From: a candidate division WOR-3 bacterium
Lineage (GTDB): Bacteria > Hydrothermota > Hydrothermia > Hydrothermales > JAJRUZ01
Length of the DNA: 54,558 nucleotides
Assembly: GCA_039804025.1 (NCBI GenBank)
Contig: JBDRZP010000017.1
Span: 1 to 54,558, forward strand
Direction of reading: 5' to 3'
Position numbers and translations under genes: made by a program. The notes under the pieces were generated by a model. It searched no databases, was not told the origin of the DNA, and saw only the letters and a program-made list of their open reading frames with translations. This document shows positions 1 to 7,071 of the stretch, one piece after another. The first letter of the stretch is position 1, and each line of letters starts with the position of its first letter.

Positions 1-762
1 TCCAGATAAACCAAGATTAAATCTAACATTTTCATTTTTGTAATTTATGCTATCCCTTATTCCAGTTTGAGAACTAATCAAATAGGGAATAAAATCATTT
101 CTTTTTTCTTTTGAATAAATTCTTTCAGGAATTATAATCTTTGCTCCCTGCCCAAAAAAGGAAGGGATATTTTTTGAAAGCAAGGGGAAGGAGTAAAATG
201 TAAAAGTTTCTCTTGGTCTTATTCTTAAAAGTAAAAGGTTCCATTCCTGTTTTTCTTTACTTTCAAATCTTAAAGAGGAAAAAGGAATTTTGAATTCACA
301 AGACCAGAAAGAATCTGATATAGAGGATTTAACTTCAAAATATGTATCAAAAGACCAGTCTTCTATGTTTTGTGGAGGAGCTCCTTTTAAACCATCAAAT
401 TGAACACCTAAAGGATTTGTTCCAAAAATATAACCTTCTTTTTCTTTTCCGTAAGTATCAAGAAAAATAACAACCATATCATCCATTGCAAATTCATCCC
501 TCTTTGTTAGAGTTTTCCTTATAGTTTTCATATCATCATAGCATTTAAAGGCAAAATATATATTCTCATTATCATAACCGATAAATACTTCAGTTTTGAA
601 AGGAGGAATTTTACCTTCTTCTGGTTGAGTTTCAATGAATTCAGTGATTGGGGTTAAAGATGACCATTCATCCTTTGATAGAATCCCATCAATTACAATT
701 TTCCCTTCCTCAAATTTTTGAATGGTTAAAAGATAAGAGAATAAGAAAATCAATTTAATCAT
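1..762 (-). CDS. Secreted DUF5916-like protein, 3' end cut by window edge
   Basis: The first 254 codons are visible and the gene runs off the left edge in frame. It starts at ATG 762 behind a clear AGGAGG ribosome site. A short hydrophobic N-terminus (about residues 2-12) is followed by a beta-rich region of the type seen in CBM9-like domains: a DGILSKDEW motif near residue 25, VFIGYDNENIYFAFKCYD near 57, and VVIFLDTYG near 95. This order matches DUF5916 proteins, in which a CBM9-like domain precedes an outer-membrane beta-barrel; the barrel would lie outside the window. It follows the 61-aa peptide gene by 20 bases on the same strand and may be cotranscribed with the RiPP genes. The family assignment is from remembered motifs only, and function is unknown. 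Confidence 0.6.
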   Translation of the reverse strand, partial: MIKLIFLFSYLLTIQKFEEGKIVIDGILSKDEWSSLTPITEFIETQPEEGKIPPFKTEVFIGYDNENIYFAFKCYDDMKTIRKTLTKRDEFAMDDMVVIFLDTYGKEKEGYIFGTNPLGVQFDGLKGAPPQNIEDWSFDTYFEVKSSISDSFWSCEFKIPFSSLRFESKEKQEWNLLLLRIRPRETFTFYSFPLLSKNIPSFFGQGAKIIIPERIYSKEKRNDFIPYLISSQTGIRDSINYKNENVRFNLGLSG

Positions 763-782
763 TTAATTCCTCCTTTTTATTT

Positions 783-968
783 TTATTCAATTTTTTTATT
801 GAATGTATCTTTTTCAACATATCCTCCCCAACAGAATTTTTTACAATAAAGAAATTTAAAAGGTTTGTGTGTGGAAGGAGGACAAACATATTCATTACAA
901 TATTTTATTTTACAAGGTATCTGTTTTTTTAAATTTTGAAATTCTTCACCTTTATTTATTACCTTCAT
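783..968 (-). CDS. Cys-rich RiPP precursor candidate B, 61 aa
   Basis: A 61-residue peptide with five cysteines at 19, 24, 29, 42 and 46 (C-x4-C-x4-C-x12-C-x3-C). It begins MKVINKG and contains FLYCKKFCWGGY near residues 39-50. The 34-aa peptide at 3881-3985 begins MKIVNQG and contains ILYCGKFCFWGY, so the two share a leader start and a Cys/aromatic core. The start has a good GGAGG site that lies inside the 3' end of the ABC transporter gene, which it overlaps by 17 bases, suggesting translational coupling. Next to a radical SAM/SPASM enzyme and an ABC exporter, the natural reading is a substrate peptide for Cys-based crosslinking (sactipeptide or ranthipeptide style). The product chemistry is inference. 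Confidence 0.65.
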   Translation of the reverse strand: MKVINKGEEFQNLKKQIPCKIKYCNEYVCPPSTHKPFKFLYCKKFCWGGYVEKDTFNKKIE

Positions 969-2529
969 TTTGTTCCTCCTTTTTAATTTTTATAATTATA
1001 TCGAAAAATTGATTAAGAGTTTCAAATTGCGAGGGCGATGTAATTATAAATGTCTTATCTTTAAACTTTCCCATGGTCTCTAAAAACTTTTCCTTTCCAT
1101 TTTCGTCAACATTAGTAAAGGGTTCATCAAAAAGATATATATCACTTTTTTTAAGAAAACATCTTATTATATCAATTTTCTTTCTTTCCCCTGCTGAAAG
1201 CAAATTTACATTTTTTGTTTTTAAATGATTCAAATTAAAAATATCAAGATAATAGTCTATTTCCTCTTTTTTACATCCCGAAATAATTTCTAAATTCTCA
1301 TATATATTCCCGTCTATTAAAAGTGGAGGGGCAAAGGAAATTGAAATATTTTTTGAAAATAAACTTATTTCACCATTAAAAGGATAAAGACCACAAAGGG
1401 TATAAAGTAGTGTTGTTTTTCCACTCCCATTTTCTCCTAAAATTAAAACCCTTTTACCTTCAGGAATTTCAAAATCTGGATATTTAATTTTTTTATCAAG
1501 AAGACTAACTTCAACATTTTTAAATACAATCTTTTTATTATTTGAAAAATTAAATGAAACTTTATAAGGGGATGGAGAAAGCTCTTCCATTCTTTCTATT
1601 TCTCCAGTGCATTCCCTGATGTTTATTATTGAATTATACAGGTTTTCAACAGCAGAAATCAACTGCCATAATATTGTGCTAAAACCTAAATAACCACCTA
1701 TTGTTAACCTACCATTTAAAATTTCATAACCTGCAAAAATCAGTAACCCAATCTGCATAATCATCTGGAGAAATGCTTGAATATTGTTTATAGAAGCTGT
1801 AAAGAATGTTACTTTTGTTAAAAATTGAAGAAATTCTTTTAATTTCAATTTAAATTTTTTCTCTGCATGGTTAATTATTTCAAAAATTTTTATCAACTTA
1901 TAATTTTCAATTAAATTATTTAAAAAACCCTGAAGTAAAGCACTTTTTTCATCCCTTTCTTTAATAAAAATTTTATATTTTCCTCCGAAAAAGTAATTTA
2001 AAAAAGTATTTATTAAAAAAAATGGGATAATGAAAATGCATAACTGGGGAGCAATTAAGAAACCAATAGAAAAACCAAGTATACTCCAGAAAAGATTTAA
2101 AACAATACCAGAGGTTGTTGTTAATAAACTTGTTATTATTGAATCGGGCTCATCATGAATTCTTGATAAAAAATACCCTGAAGGACGTTTTGAAATAAAT
2201 TCATAATCGAGGGAATAGAAATTTTTAAGTAAATTTACCCTTAGTTTTATTTCGACCCTGTTTCTTAAATATCTTAAAGTTATAGTTGAAAAGAAACCCA
2301 AAAGTATTGATATCATCCAGGAAAAAAGTGTCAAAAAACCAAAACGAAAAAGAAAGTTAAAATCTTTATTTATTACACCCTTATCCACAATTTCTTTCAC
2401 TAAAAACGAAGTAATTGTAGCGAAAAATACACTTAAAAGGGTAAATAAAACAAAAACTGAAAATCTAAAGCTGTTGTTTTTCCATACTAAATTTTTGAAA
2501 GTTGAGAAAAATTTTTTAATTTCTCTCAT
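952..2529 (-). CDS. ABC transporter half-molecule (membrane plus ATPase domains), peptide exporter candidate
   Basis: 525 residues. The N-terminal half holds about six membrane segments, and the C-terminal ATPase has Walker A GENGSGKTT near residue 364, signature LLSAGERKK near 442 and Walker B DIYLFDEPF near 460. As a TM-NBD fusion it should act as a homodimeric exporter. There is no N-terminal C39 peptidase domain, so leader removal, if it occurs, needs another protease. Its start overlaps the stop of the upstream radical SAM gene by 4 bases and its 3' end carries the ribosome site of precursor B, so the three genes are tightly coupled. The likely cargo is the matured peptide; this is inferred from context. 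Confidence 0.85.
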   Translation of the reverse strand: MREIKKFFSTFKNLVWKNNSFRFSVFVLFTLLSVFFATITSFLVKEIVDKGVINKDFNFLFRFGFLTLFSWMISILLGFFSTITLRYLRNRVEIKLRVNLLKNFYSLDYEFISKRPSGYFLSRIHDEPDSIITSLLTTTSGIVLNLFWSILGFSIGFLIAPQLCIFIIPFFLINTFLNYFFGGKYKIFIKERDEKSALLQGFLNNLIENYKLIKIFEIINHAEKKFKLKLKEFLQFLTKVTFFTASINNIQAFLQMIMQIGLLIFAGYEILNGRLTIGGYLGFSTILWQLISAVENLYNSIINIRECTGEIERMEELSPSPYKVSFNFSNNKKIVFKNVEVSLLDKKIKYPDFEIPEGKRVLILGENGSGKTTLLYTLCGLYPFNGEISLFSKNISISFAPPLLIDGNIYENLEIISGCKKEEIDYYLDIFNLNHLKTKNVNLLSAGERKKIDIIRCFLKKSDIYLFDEPFTNVDENGKEKFLETMGKFKDKTFIITSPSQFETLNQFFDIIIKIKKEEQNEGNK

Positions 2530-3806
2530 TTAAATTTAAATTCGTAGATTTTCTTTAAATAATCTTTAAGTGAATACTTCCAGAATGAGCATTTAATAAT
2601 TCCCTTTAACCTTCTCAAAGGACAGGAACCATTACATAGTGGTAAAAACTTACAATAAACACAAAAATCTGGTAATTTAAATTTAAGATTACTCAATTTT
2701 TTATTAATTTTTTTATCAAAAATATTACCACAGCTTTCCTTTTCTCCAACAAGTTCAAGGCATTCTTTTAATCTTCCATCAGCATCAATTATAAAACTGT
2801 TTTCTGATACAAAACCACATCCACCTGCATGAGGTTGTGGATAAAGTTCAAAATTATTAAAACCTATCTCAAAAATTAAAGGAATTATATTTTCTGTAAG
2901 TATTTTCCCAAATTCTTTTTCATCAAAGTAAATATTTCTTTTATCAAGATTTTCTTCAAATTCACCCAGGATGGGAGAGAAATAGAAACTAATATTTTTG
3001 TCTTCATCAAATTTTTTCAAATCATTTAAAAGATTCTTAATACTAAAAATGTTTTCCTTATCAACCTGAATTCTTATTGAAATTTTTAAATCTTTAAATT
3101 CTTTGATTTTTTCTAAATTATTCATTAAAATTTCATAACTGTTATTTCTTCTTTTATTATGAAAATTTCTATCACCATCAAAGGTTATTTGGACAAATTT
3201 TAAATTGCAAATTTCGCAGAGTGCTTTTGCAGTGTCATAATTTAAATAATAACCATTTGTAATGATTGAAGAAGAGAAATTTAATTTTTTTTCTTTGGAT
3301 ATATTTTTTATGACTTCTCCAAACTTTAATACCATGTCAAGTTTTACCAATGGTTCCCCTCCAAAGAATAACACACTTATATTTTCTAGCTCATTTTTGC
3401 TATCTATAATTTCCTTTATAAATTCAATAGATTTTTTAAAAATTGATTCCTCCATATCATATTTTTTACTTCTTTCAAAACAGTAAGAACAATTGAAGTT
3501 ACAGAGCTGGGTTGGAACAAAAGTGATGCCTAAATATTTTTTATTTACATTTTCAATTTCATCGAAATTCTTTAAAAAAATTTCCCTATCATTTCCTTTA
3601 ACAATAAATCCATTTGAAGTAAACTCTTCTAACATTTTTTCGTTTTTATCCCATAAATTTTCATTTTTATAAAATTCAATATATTCCTTTTCATCAAGAA
3701 GAACAAAACCTTTTGACAGAATATTGTAAAGTAGAATTCCTTTATCAACTTCTATTTCTATATTATAATAGCTTTTTTTCCACTCAAACTCACTCTTTTT
3801 ATTCAT
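2526..3806 (-). CDS. Radical SAM/SPASM peptide-maturation enzyme
   Basis: 426 residues. The radical SAM cluster motif is CNFNCSYC at Cys 102, 106 and 109, followed by FFGGEPLV. The C-terminal SPASM domain (about residues 330-412) shows the full ligand pattern C-x13-G-x4-C, then CVYCKFLPLCNGSC (C-x2-C-x5-C-x3-C) and a last Cys, enough for two auxiliary Fe-S clusters. The first roughly 90 residues may be a leader-recognition region, but this could not be confirmed. SPASM enzymes of this build commonly install thioether or related crosslinks in ribosomal peptides. It lies 74 bases after precursor A and overlaps the exporter gene. Its start has no good Shine-Dalgarno site: the preceding 30 bases are nearly all A and T. 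The exact subfamily was not determined. Confidence 0.88.
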   Translation of the reverse strand: MNKKSEFEWKKSYYNIEIEVDKGILLYNILSKGFVLLDEKEYIEFYKNENLWDKNEKMLEEFTSNGFIVKGNDREIFLKNFDEIENVNKKYLGITFVPTQLCNFNCSYCFERSKKYDMEESIFKKSIEFIKEIIDSKNELENISVLFFGGEPLVKLDMVLKFGEVIKNISKEKKLNFSSSIITNGYYLNYDTAKALCEICNLKFVQITFDGDRNFHNKRRNNSYEILMNNLEKIKEFKDLKISIRIQVDKENIFSIKNLLNDLKKFDEDKNISFYFSPILGEFEENLDKRNIYFDEKEFGKILTENIIPLIFEIGFNNFELYPQPHAGGCGFVSENSFIIDADGRLKECLELVGEKESCGNIFDKKINKKLSNLKFKLPDFCVYCKFLPLCNGSCPLRRLKGIIKCSFWKYSLKDYLKKIYEFKFK

Positions 3807-3843
3807 CTTTTTTATTATTTTTTTTTATTATGGATTAATATGA

Positions 3844-3864
3844 AAGGGGGGGAGTACCCCCCTT
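3844..3864 (-). terminator. GC-rich hairpin between precursor A and the radical SAM gene (attenuator candidate)
   Basis: Read on the minus strand, AAGGGGGG pairs with CCCCCCTT around a loop of 4-5 bases (one extra C), and TTTCATATT follows. It is the strongest GC stem in a very AT-rich intergenic stretch and begins 17 bases after the precursor A stop. The trailing U-run is short, so partial termination or 3'-end protection is more likely than a full stop. Such hairpins are common after precursor genes that must be made in excess over their enzymes. Confidence 0.55.
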
Positions 3865-3880
3865 GTCTTATTTGGGTTTT

Positions 3881-3985
3881 TCACGCATCACCCCTATAAC
3901 CCCAGAAACAGAACTTTCCACAATACAAAATGGGACACTCATTTTGGAGTGGGACACTTGTTTTTCCTTGGTTTACTATTTTCAT
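3881..3985 (-). CDS. Cys-rich RiPP precursor candidate A, 34 aa
   Basis: A 34-residue ORF. It starts at ATG 3985 six bases after an AGGAGGG site and stops with TGA at 3881-3883. It begins MKIVNQG and has cysteines at 17, 22 and 26 (C-x4-C-x3-C) inside NECPILYCGKFCFWGY. The 61-aa peptide downstream has the same leader start (MK, two aliphatic residues, N, K/Q, G) and the same LYC-x-KFC-aromatic-GY core. Position directly before a radical SAM/SPASM gene is typical for a RiPP precursor. No GG-type leader cleavage motif is evident; the core probably starts around residues 12-16. The shared motif with an independent ORF makes chance unlikely. The product structure is unknown. Confidence 0.7.
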   Translation of the reverse strand: MKIVNQGKTSVPLQNECPILYCGKFCFWGYRGDA

Positions 3986-4009
3986 GTTTCCCTCCTTTTT
4001 ATTTTTAAT

Positions 4010-4051
4010 CCCTGAGTCGGGCTTTAACCAATTTCTCAGGGTCTTATTATA
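4010..4051 (-). promoter_or_regulatory. Promoter -10 and 5' hairpin of precursor A transcript
   Basis: On the minus strand a perfect TATAAT lies at 4051-4046, without a recognisable -35 (AAGGCT sits at 17 bp spacing). The predicted RNA would begin near 4040. Almost at once it meets a 7-bp inverted repeat, CCCTGAG (4041-4035) with CTCAGGG (4016-4010), loop 18 bases. A stem at the very 5' end can protect abundant short mRNAs. Together with the 3844-3864 hairpin it frames a transcript of roughly 190 bases holding only precursor A. Confidence 0.4.
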
Positions 4052-4061
4052 TATATAACAA

Positions 4062-4096
4062 TTTAAAAAGCCTTTTCGGTTTTTTTTTTTTTTTTT
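4062..4096 (-). terminator. Weak terminator-like A/T element after the sigma-like gene
   Basis: A run of 17 T (A on the transcribed strand) is followed on the minus strand by ACCGAAAAGGCTTTTT, a short stem with a U-run. It lies just past the stop of the sigma-like gene. The stem is only 2 GC pairs plus A/T pairs with a bulge, so termination would be weak. Confidence 0.25.
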
Positions 4097-4108
4097 GCAG
4101 TTTTGGAA

Positions 4109-5052
4109 TTATCTTTCAATTATCAGGGCAAACTTGTTTTTATGAAGTTCTTTTATCTTTATTGATAAAGGATTTTCATATAAATAAATTCTCTTTTTCT
4201 TTAAATTTGTAATCGGATCTTTTAAAGAAGTTAACCTTGAAAAAACTATTACCTTCCCCTTTTTAATCTCTTTGTCTGTTAATACAATCTTTAAATTACA
4301 CATAGAATTGCATTTCATTAAAATACCTTCTTTTTTATTCTTAAACTCAATATTTACATCTTCACAGGGACATAAAAATCTTAAAAATTTACTTAAAATC
4401 TTGCAAAAATCCTTATTTTTAATAAGCCTGTAAAACTTATAATAACCTTTATTTTTTAACCTCCAATTTTTATAATAGTCTATATTTTTCTTTCTCCAAT
4501 TAATAAAATAATCAGGATTTTCCTTTCTCCATTTACTTTGAAGCTCTTTCACCCTTTCTTCATTCTCAATCAACCATTTCCTTCTTAATTCTTTCCTGCT
4601 CCTTTTATCAGGATTAATTTTACTCTTTATCTCAGAAAAAATATCCTTAACCTTTTCGTAAGAAATATTTAATTTTTTTGAAATTTCTTTTAAATTAAAC
4701 CCTTGCCTTATTAAACTTATAATCCATAATTCTTCATCCTTTAATCTATATAAAATCCTTTTAAAGTATTCTAAAAATTCTTCACTTTTTACCTCATTTA
4801 GCACCTCAAATTCCTCATCCTCTCTTAAAATTAATTTTGTTTCCTTTTTTAAATAATTTAAAAAATGATTTTCTAAGGACTTAAAAAATAATTTTCAAAC
4901 TCTCTTTCATCCCCTTTAAATTTTTCCTTACATTTTTTAAAACATATAAATGCTTCAGATAAAAGATCCTCCTTATGATGGAAAAAATTATATTTTTTAC
5001 AAAAATTTAAAATTTTAATATTGATTTCTTTTAAATATTCTTCAAAATTCAT
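4109..5052 (-). CDS. Sigma-70-like protein spanning two frames (possible -1 programmed frameshift)
   Basis: Frame 0 starts at ATG 5052 (GGAGG site 5 bases upstream) and stops at 4873. It encodes a region-2-like stretch, KEDLLSEAFICFKKCKEKF. The -1 frame continues without a stop from 4882 to 4109: first FLKSLENHFLNYLKKE, which completes a region-2-like motif, then an HTH like region 4 (LKDEELWIISLIRQGF, LKEISKKLNISYEKVK). The two frames join at T_TTT_TTA (4888-4882), giving a product of about 314 residues. The C-terminal extension has Trp-rich near-repeats (RRKW, QSKW, INWR, KNWR) and a four-Cys region (CPC, later CNSMC). It may be a real frameshift gene, a disrupted gene or a homopolymer sequencing error. 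Location upstream of the RiPP genes suggests a regulatory link, which is inference. Confidence 0.6.
4882..4888 (-). other. U_UUU_UUA slippery heptamer in the sigma-like gene
   Basis: In the 0-frame the codons are TAT TTT TTA AGT CCT TAG. The heptamer T_TTT_TTA fits X_XXY_YYZ in the correct phase, and slipping back one base leads straight into the long downstream frame. The 0-frame stop comes two codons later. An all-A/T 9-bp inverted repeat with a 3-base loop lies 16 bases downstream (4845-4865); it is weak and further away than usual stimulators. Confidence 0.5.
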
Positions 5053-5053
5053 A

Positions 5054-5170
5054 TTACCTCCAAAAAATAAACATAGATTTTCCCCTAACTTTTTCAAGTT
5101 TTAAAAGCGCATCACACTTTTCCTTTCCTGATTTTTCATTCAAAACTTTCGGAACATTCATTATTTTCAT
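5054..5170 (-). CDS. Small ORF of 38 aa upstream of and coupled to the sigma-like gene
   Basis: The ORF starts at ATG 5170 and ends with TAA at 5054-5056, one base before the sigma-like ATG (TAATATG), with that gene's GGAGG site inside its last codons. This is the usual layout of a coupled leader ORF. Its start begins MKIMN, and its single Cys is in KEKCDALLKLEK. It has no Shine-Dalgarno site; a promoter -10 lies only 6 bases upstream of the ATG, which suggests a leaderless start. I do not recognise a family. Confidence 0.4.
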   Translation of the reverse strand: MKIMNVPKVLNEKSGKEKCDALLKLEKVRGKSMFIFWR

Positions 5171-5176
5171 ACTGAA

Positions 5177-5205
5177 ATTATATTAATATATATCAAATGA
5201 ACCAA
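5177..5205 (-). promoter_or_regulatory. Promoter TTGGTT-17-TATAAT
   Basis: On the minus strand the -35 TTGGTT is at 5205-5200 and a perfect -10 TATAAT at 5182-5177, with 17 bp between. Only 6 bases separate the -10 from ATG 5170, so transcription should start at or next to the start codon. Confidence 0.5.
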
Positions 5206-5290
5206 TAATTGCATTTATTCCAAATTAGTCCCATTGTTATGATTAAAACTTTCTTAGGGTCTTTTCGTTATAATCAAAATTTCTTATTTT

Positions 5291-5320
5291 TTGACCCTCA
5301 ATAAATCTTTATTTTAAAAT
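5291..5320 (+). promoter_or_regulatory. Promoter TTGACC-18-TAAAAT
   Basis: The -35 TTGACC is at 5291-5296 and the -10 TAAAAT at 5315-5320, spacing 18 bp. ATG 5327 follows the -10 by 6 bases, again predicting a leaderless message. Confidence 0.5.
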
Positions 5321-5326
5321 TAAAAT

Positions 5327-5662
5327 ATGACAACAGAAACAGTAAATATCCTTGCGCTTATTTTAGGAGTCCTTGCTTTGATTCAACCCCTCATCCTCTC
5401 CTATTTTACAAATAAACTCATACAAAAGGAAGATGAAAGAGCAAAGAAGATGATTGAAGCAACGCAAAGAATGATTGAAGCAACACAAAAAATGATTGAA
5501 GAAAGTAAAAAAGATACAGAAAAAATACTTGAAAGAACACAAAAGATGATTGATGAAGGGAATAAGAGACTTGAAAAATTTATAATGGAAACTCAAAGAA
5601 TGATTGATGAAGGAAATAAGAGACTTGAAATACTTCTATCAGAAGTTATTAAAAGAGTTTAA
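5327..5662 (+). CDS. Single-TM coiled-coil protein, 111 aa
   Basis: One N-terminal membrane segment (about residues 8-28, LALILGVLALIQPLIL) is followed by a charged helix of about 80 residues. The helix is built of short repeats: MIEATQR, MIEATQK and MIEESKK in tandem, then two copies of TQ(K/R)MIDEGNKRLE. The a/d spacing fits a coiled coil. There is no catalytic motif. Two other proteins with the same plan occur in the window (37135-37380 and 40429-40797). Its stop overlaps the convergent pgeF stop by 4 bases. Function is not recognised; a membrane-tethered scaffold or multimerising partner is possible. Confidence 0.65.
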   Translation: MTTETVNILALILGVLALIQPLILSYFTNKLIQKEDERAKKMIEATQRMIEATQKMIEESKKDTEKILERTQKMIDEGNKRLEKFIMETQRMIDEGNKRLEILLSEVIKRV

Positions 5663-6255
5663 TTAAAATACATAACACAATTTAAAATTCTTCTATCAGT
5701 CTTATCCCTTCTATAAGAGGGCAGAAAATTTTCTTCAAAGGTGCAAAGACTTGAAAGATGTATATTTTTAACTCCCATTTTTAAAAGCTCATATACAGTT
5801 TTTCCTCTTAAATCATAAAAAAATTTATTATTCCTTTTAAATAAAAATTGGTTGTCAAAATCTTTAAACTCAATTCCAACTTCATAACAGTTTGAACATA
5901 TTGAAGGTCCAAGATAAGCATAAAGATTTTTAGGGTTAAATCCATATTTTAAAAATTCTCTTATTCCCTTTTTTATTATCCCCTTAAAAAGTGAGCGCCA
6001 TCCTACATGAAAAATTCCGTAAAAAAAGGGATTTTCCGTTAATACAACAAGAGGAATACAATCAGCAGTCTTTACACATAAAATTTTACCAGTCCTTGTT
6101 ATAAGTCCATCACCCTCTTTATCCTCTTCCTCATAATCCTCGGCAAAAATCACTTTATCACCATGAACCTGATTTAAAGAAATATACTCAAATTCAGGTT
6201 TTTCATCAATTAATAAAATAATAAGATTATCCCCTATTTTCTTTTTGATTTTCAC
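5659..6255 (-). CDS. pgeF: Peptidoglycan editing factor PgeF / YfiH (LACC1 family)
   Basis: 198 residues with the family motifs NQVHG (His 31), KTADC (Cys 66), HVGWR (His 83) and LGPSICSNCYEVG. His-Cys-His form the metal and catalytic site of LACC1/YfiH proteins, which act on purine nucleosides; the E. coli member also removes wrongly incorporated L-Ser-type peptidoglycan precursors. It is somewhat shorter than typical members (about 240 residues), mainly at the N-terminus. The GTG start used here has a distant AGGAGG site (11 bases), so the true start is uncertain. A small ORF (6227-6325) overlaps its 5' end. Confidence 0.85.
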   Translation of the reverse strand: MKIKKKIGDNLIILLIDEKPEFEYISLNQVHGDKVIFAEDYEEEDKEGDGLITRTGKILCVKTADCIPLVVLTENPFFYGIFHVGWRSLFKGIIKKGIREFLKYGFNPKNLYAYLGPSICSNCYEVGIEFKDFDNQFLFKRNNKFFYDLRGKTVYELLKMGVKNIHLSSLCTFEENFLPSYRRDKTDRRILNCVMYFN

Positions 6256-6325
6256 TTAAAATTTTCCTCCTTTTCTGAAATGTAACCCATTCATCAAGAA
6301 TTTTAATTGCCTCTTTTTTATCCAT
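6227..6325 (-). CDS. Possible small ORF of 32 aa overlapping pgeF start
   Basis: The ORF begins with ATG 6325 and stops at 6227, overlapping the pgeF start by 29 bases in another frame; it contains the AGGAGG that serves pgeF. The start MDKKEAIKILDEW looks protein-like, but there is no ribosome site, only a TAAAAT about 8 bases upstream. It could be a coupling ORF or chance. No family is recognised. Confidence 0.25.
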   Translation of the reverse strand: MDKKEAIKILDEWVTFQKRRKILSENQKENRG

Positions 6326-6376
6326 AAAAATTTATTTTAAGTAAAAGTTAAAAATTTTTTAAAATTTTTATTTTCT

Positions 6377-6405
6377 TTGAAAAAAATAAATTTTTAGGTT
6401 ATAAT
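6377..6405 (+). promoter_or_regulatory. Promoter TTGAAA-17-TATAAT of the Crp-like gene
   Basis: The -35 TTGAAA (6377-6382) and -10 TATAAT (6400-6405) are 17 bp apart. The start codon at 6436 has its own GGAGG site, so this message has a normal leader. An A/T palindrome lies just upstream (about 6350-6372). Confidence 0.6.
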
Positions 6406-6435
6406 TTAGTATTTAGTGTAGTTGGAGGTATAAGT

Positions 6436-7071
6436 ATGAATAAAATTTTGTATAAAAAAAATGAATACATATTCAGGGAAGGAGATGAATCGGATCATAT
6501 ATATATCATAGATTCAGGTAAAGTTAAGATTTTTAAAGTTAAACAACACAAAGAAAAAATTTTAGCAGTATTAGGTCCCGGTGAGTTATTTGGAGAAATT
6601 GGAGTTTTATCAAAATCAAAAAGAAGTGCTAATGCTTTTACACTTGAAGACACTGTTTTAGAAATAATTAAGGAAGAGGAAATTTCTGATATTTTGGAAA
6701 AAAATCTTACTTTAAATTTAATAATTCAAACCCTAATAAAGAGAATTAAAAATTTAGATGGAAAAATAAACCTTATTTCTTTTCTTCATGAAGAATTTAG
6801 ATTATGTTTTTACTTTGGTGTTAAATATATGGAAGATAAGAAAACAGTTTTTGATATTGATGAAATTGCATATTTCACAGATATTGAAGAAGAAAAAATA
6901 TCTTACTTCTTAGATAATTTGGAACAAAAAGGCATTGTTAATAGAAGAGAAGATAAATATGTAATAATTAGAAAACCAGAATTAATTTTTGAACACACGA
7001 AGTATTTATTTTTAGAAGAAAAATTCAGAAGGAAAGAGAAATTAAAAGAAAAATTTTACCCTTTACTCTAA
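6436..7071 (+). CDS. Crp/Fnr-type regulator with cyclic-nucleotide-binding-like domain
   Basis: 211 residues. Residues 1-100 form the cNMP-binding fold, with FREGDESDHIYIIDSGKVKI and the phosphate-cassette-like GELFGEIGVLSKSKRSANA. A long dimer helix follows, then a C-terminal winged-helix-like segment (DIDEIAYFTDIEEEKISYFLDNLEQKGIV). It should sense a small ligand and bind DNA as a dimer; the ligand is not certain, since the cassette is only partly conserved. It has its own promoter and a GGAGG site. Its tail overlaps the tail of the convergent phosphodiesterase-like gene by 9 bases. Confidence 0.75.
   Translation: MNKILYKKNEYIFREGDESDHIYIIDSGKVKIFKVKQHKEKILAVLGPGELFGEIGVLSKSKRSANAFTLEDTVLEIIKEEEISDILEKNLTLNLIIQTLIKRIKNLDGKINLISFLHEEFRLCFYFGVKYMEDKKTVFDIDEIAYFTDIEEEKISYFLDNLEQKGIVNRREDKYVIIRKPELIFEHTKYLFLEEKFRRKEKLKEKFYPLL

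Noticed and set aside
4845-4865. Stimulatory hairpin for the frameshift site
   Set aside because: It is all A/T and 16 bases from the slippery site, so too weak and too far to claim as a stimulator; kept only as a note.
5054-5170. 38-aa ORF as a third RiPP precursor because it starts MKIMN
   Set aside because: Only one Cys, no LYC-x-KFC core and a coupling position before the sigma-like gene; similarity is limited to the first residues.
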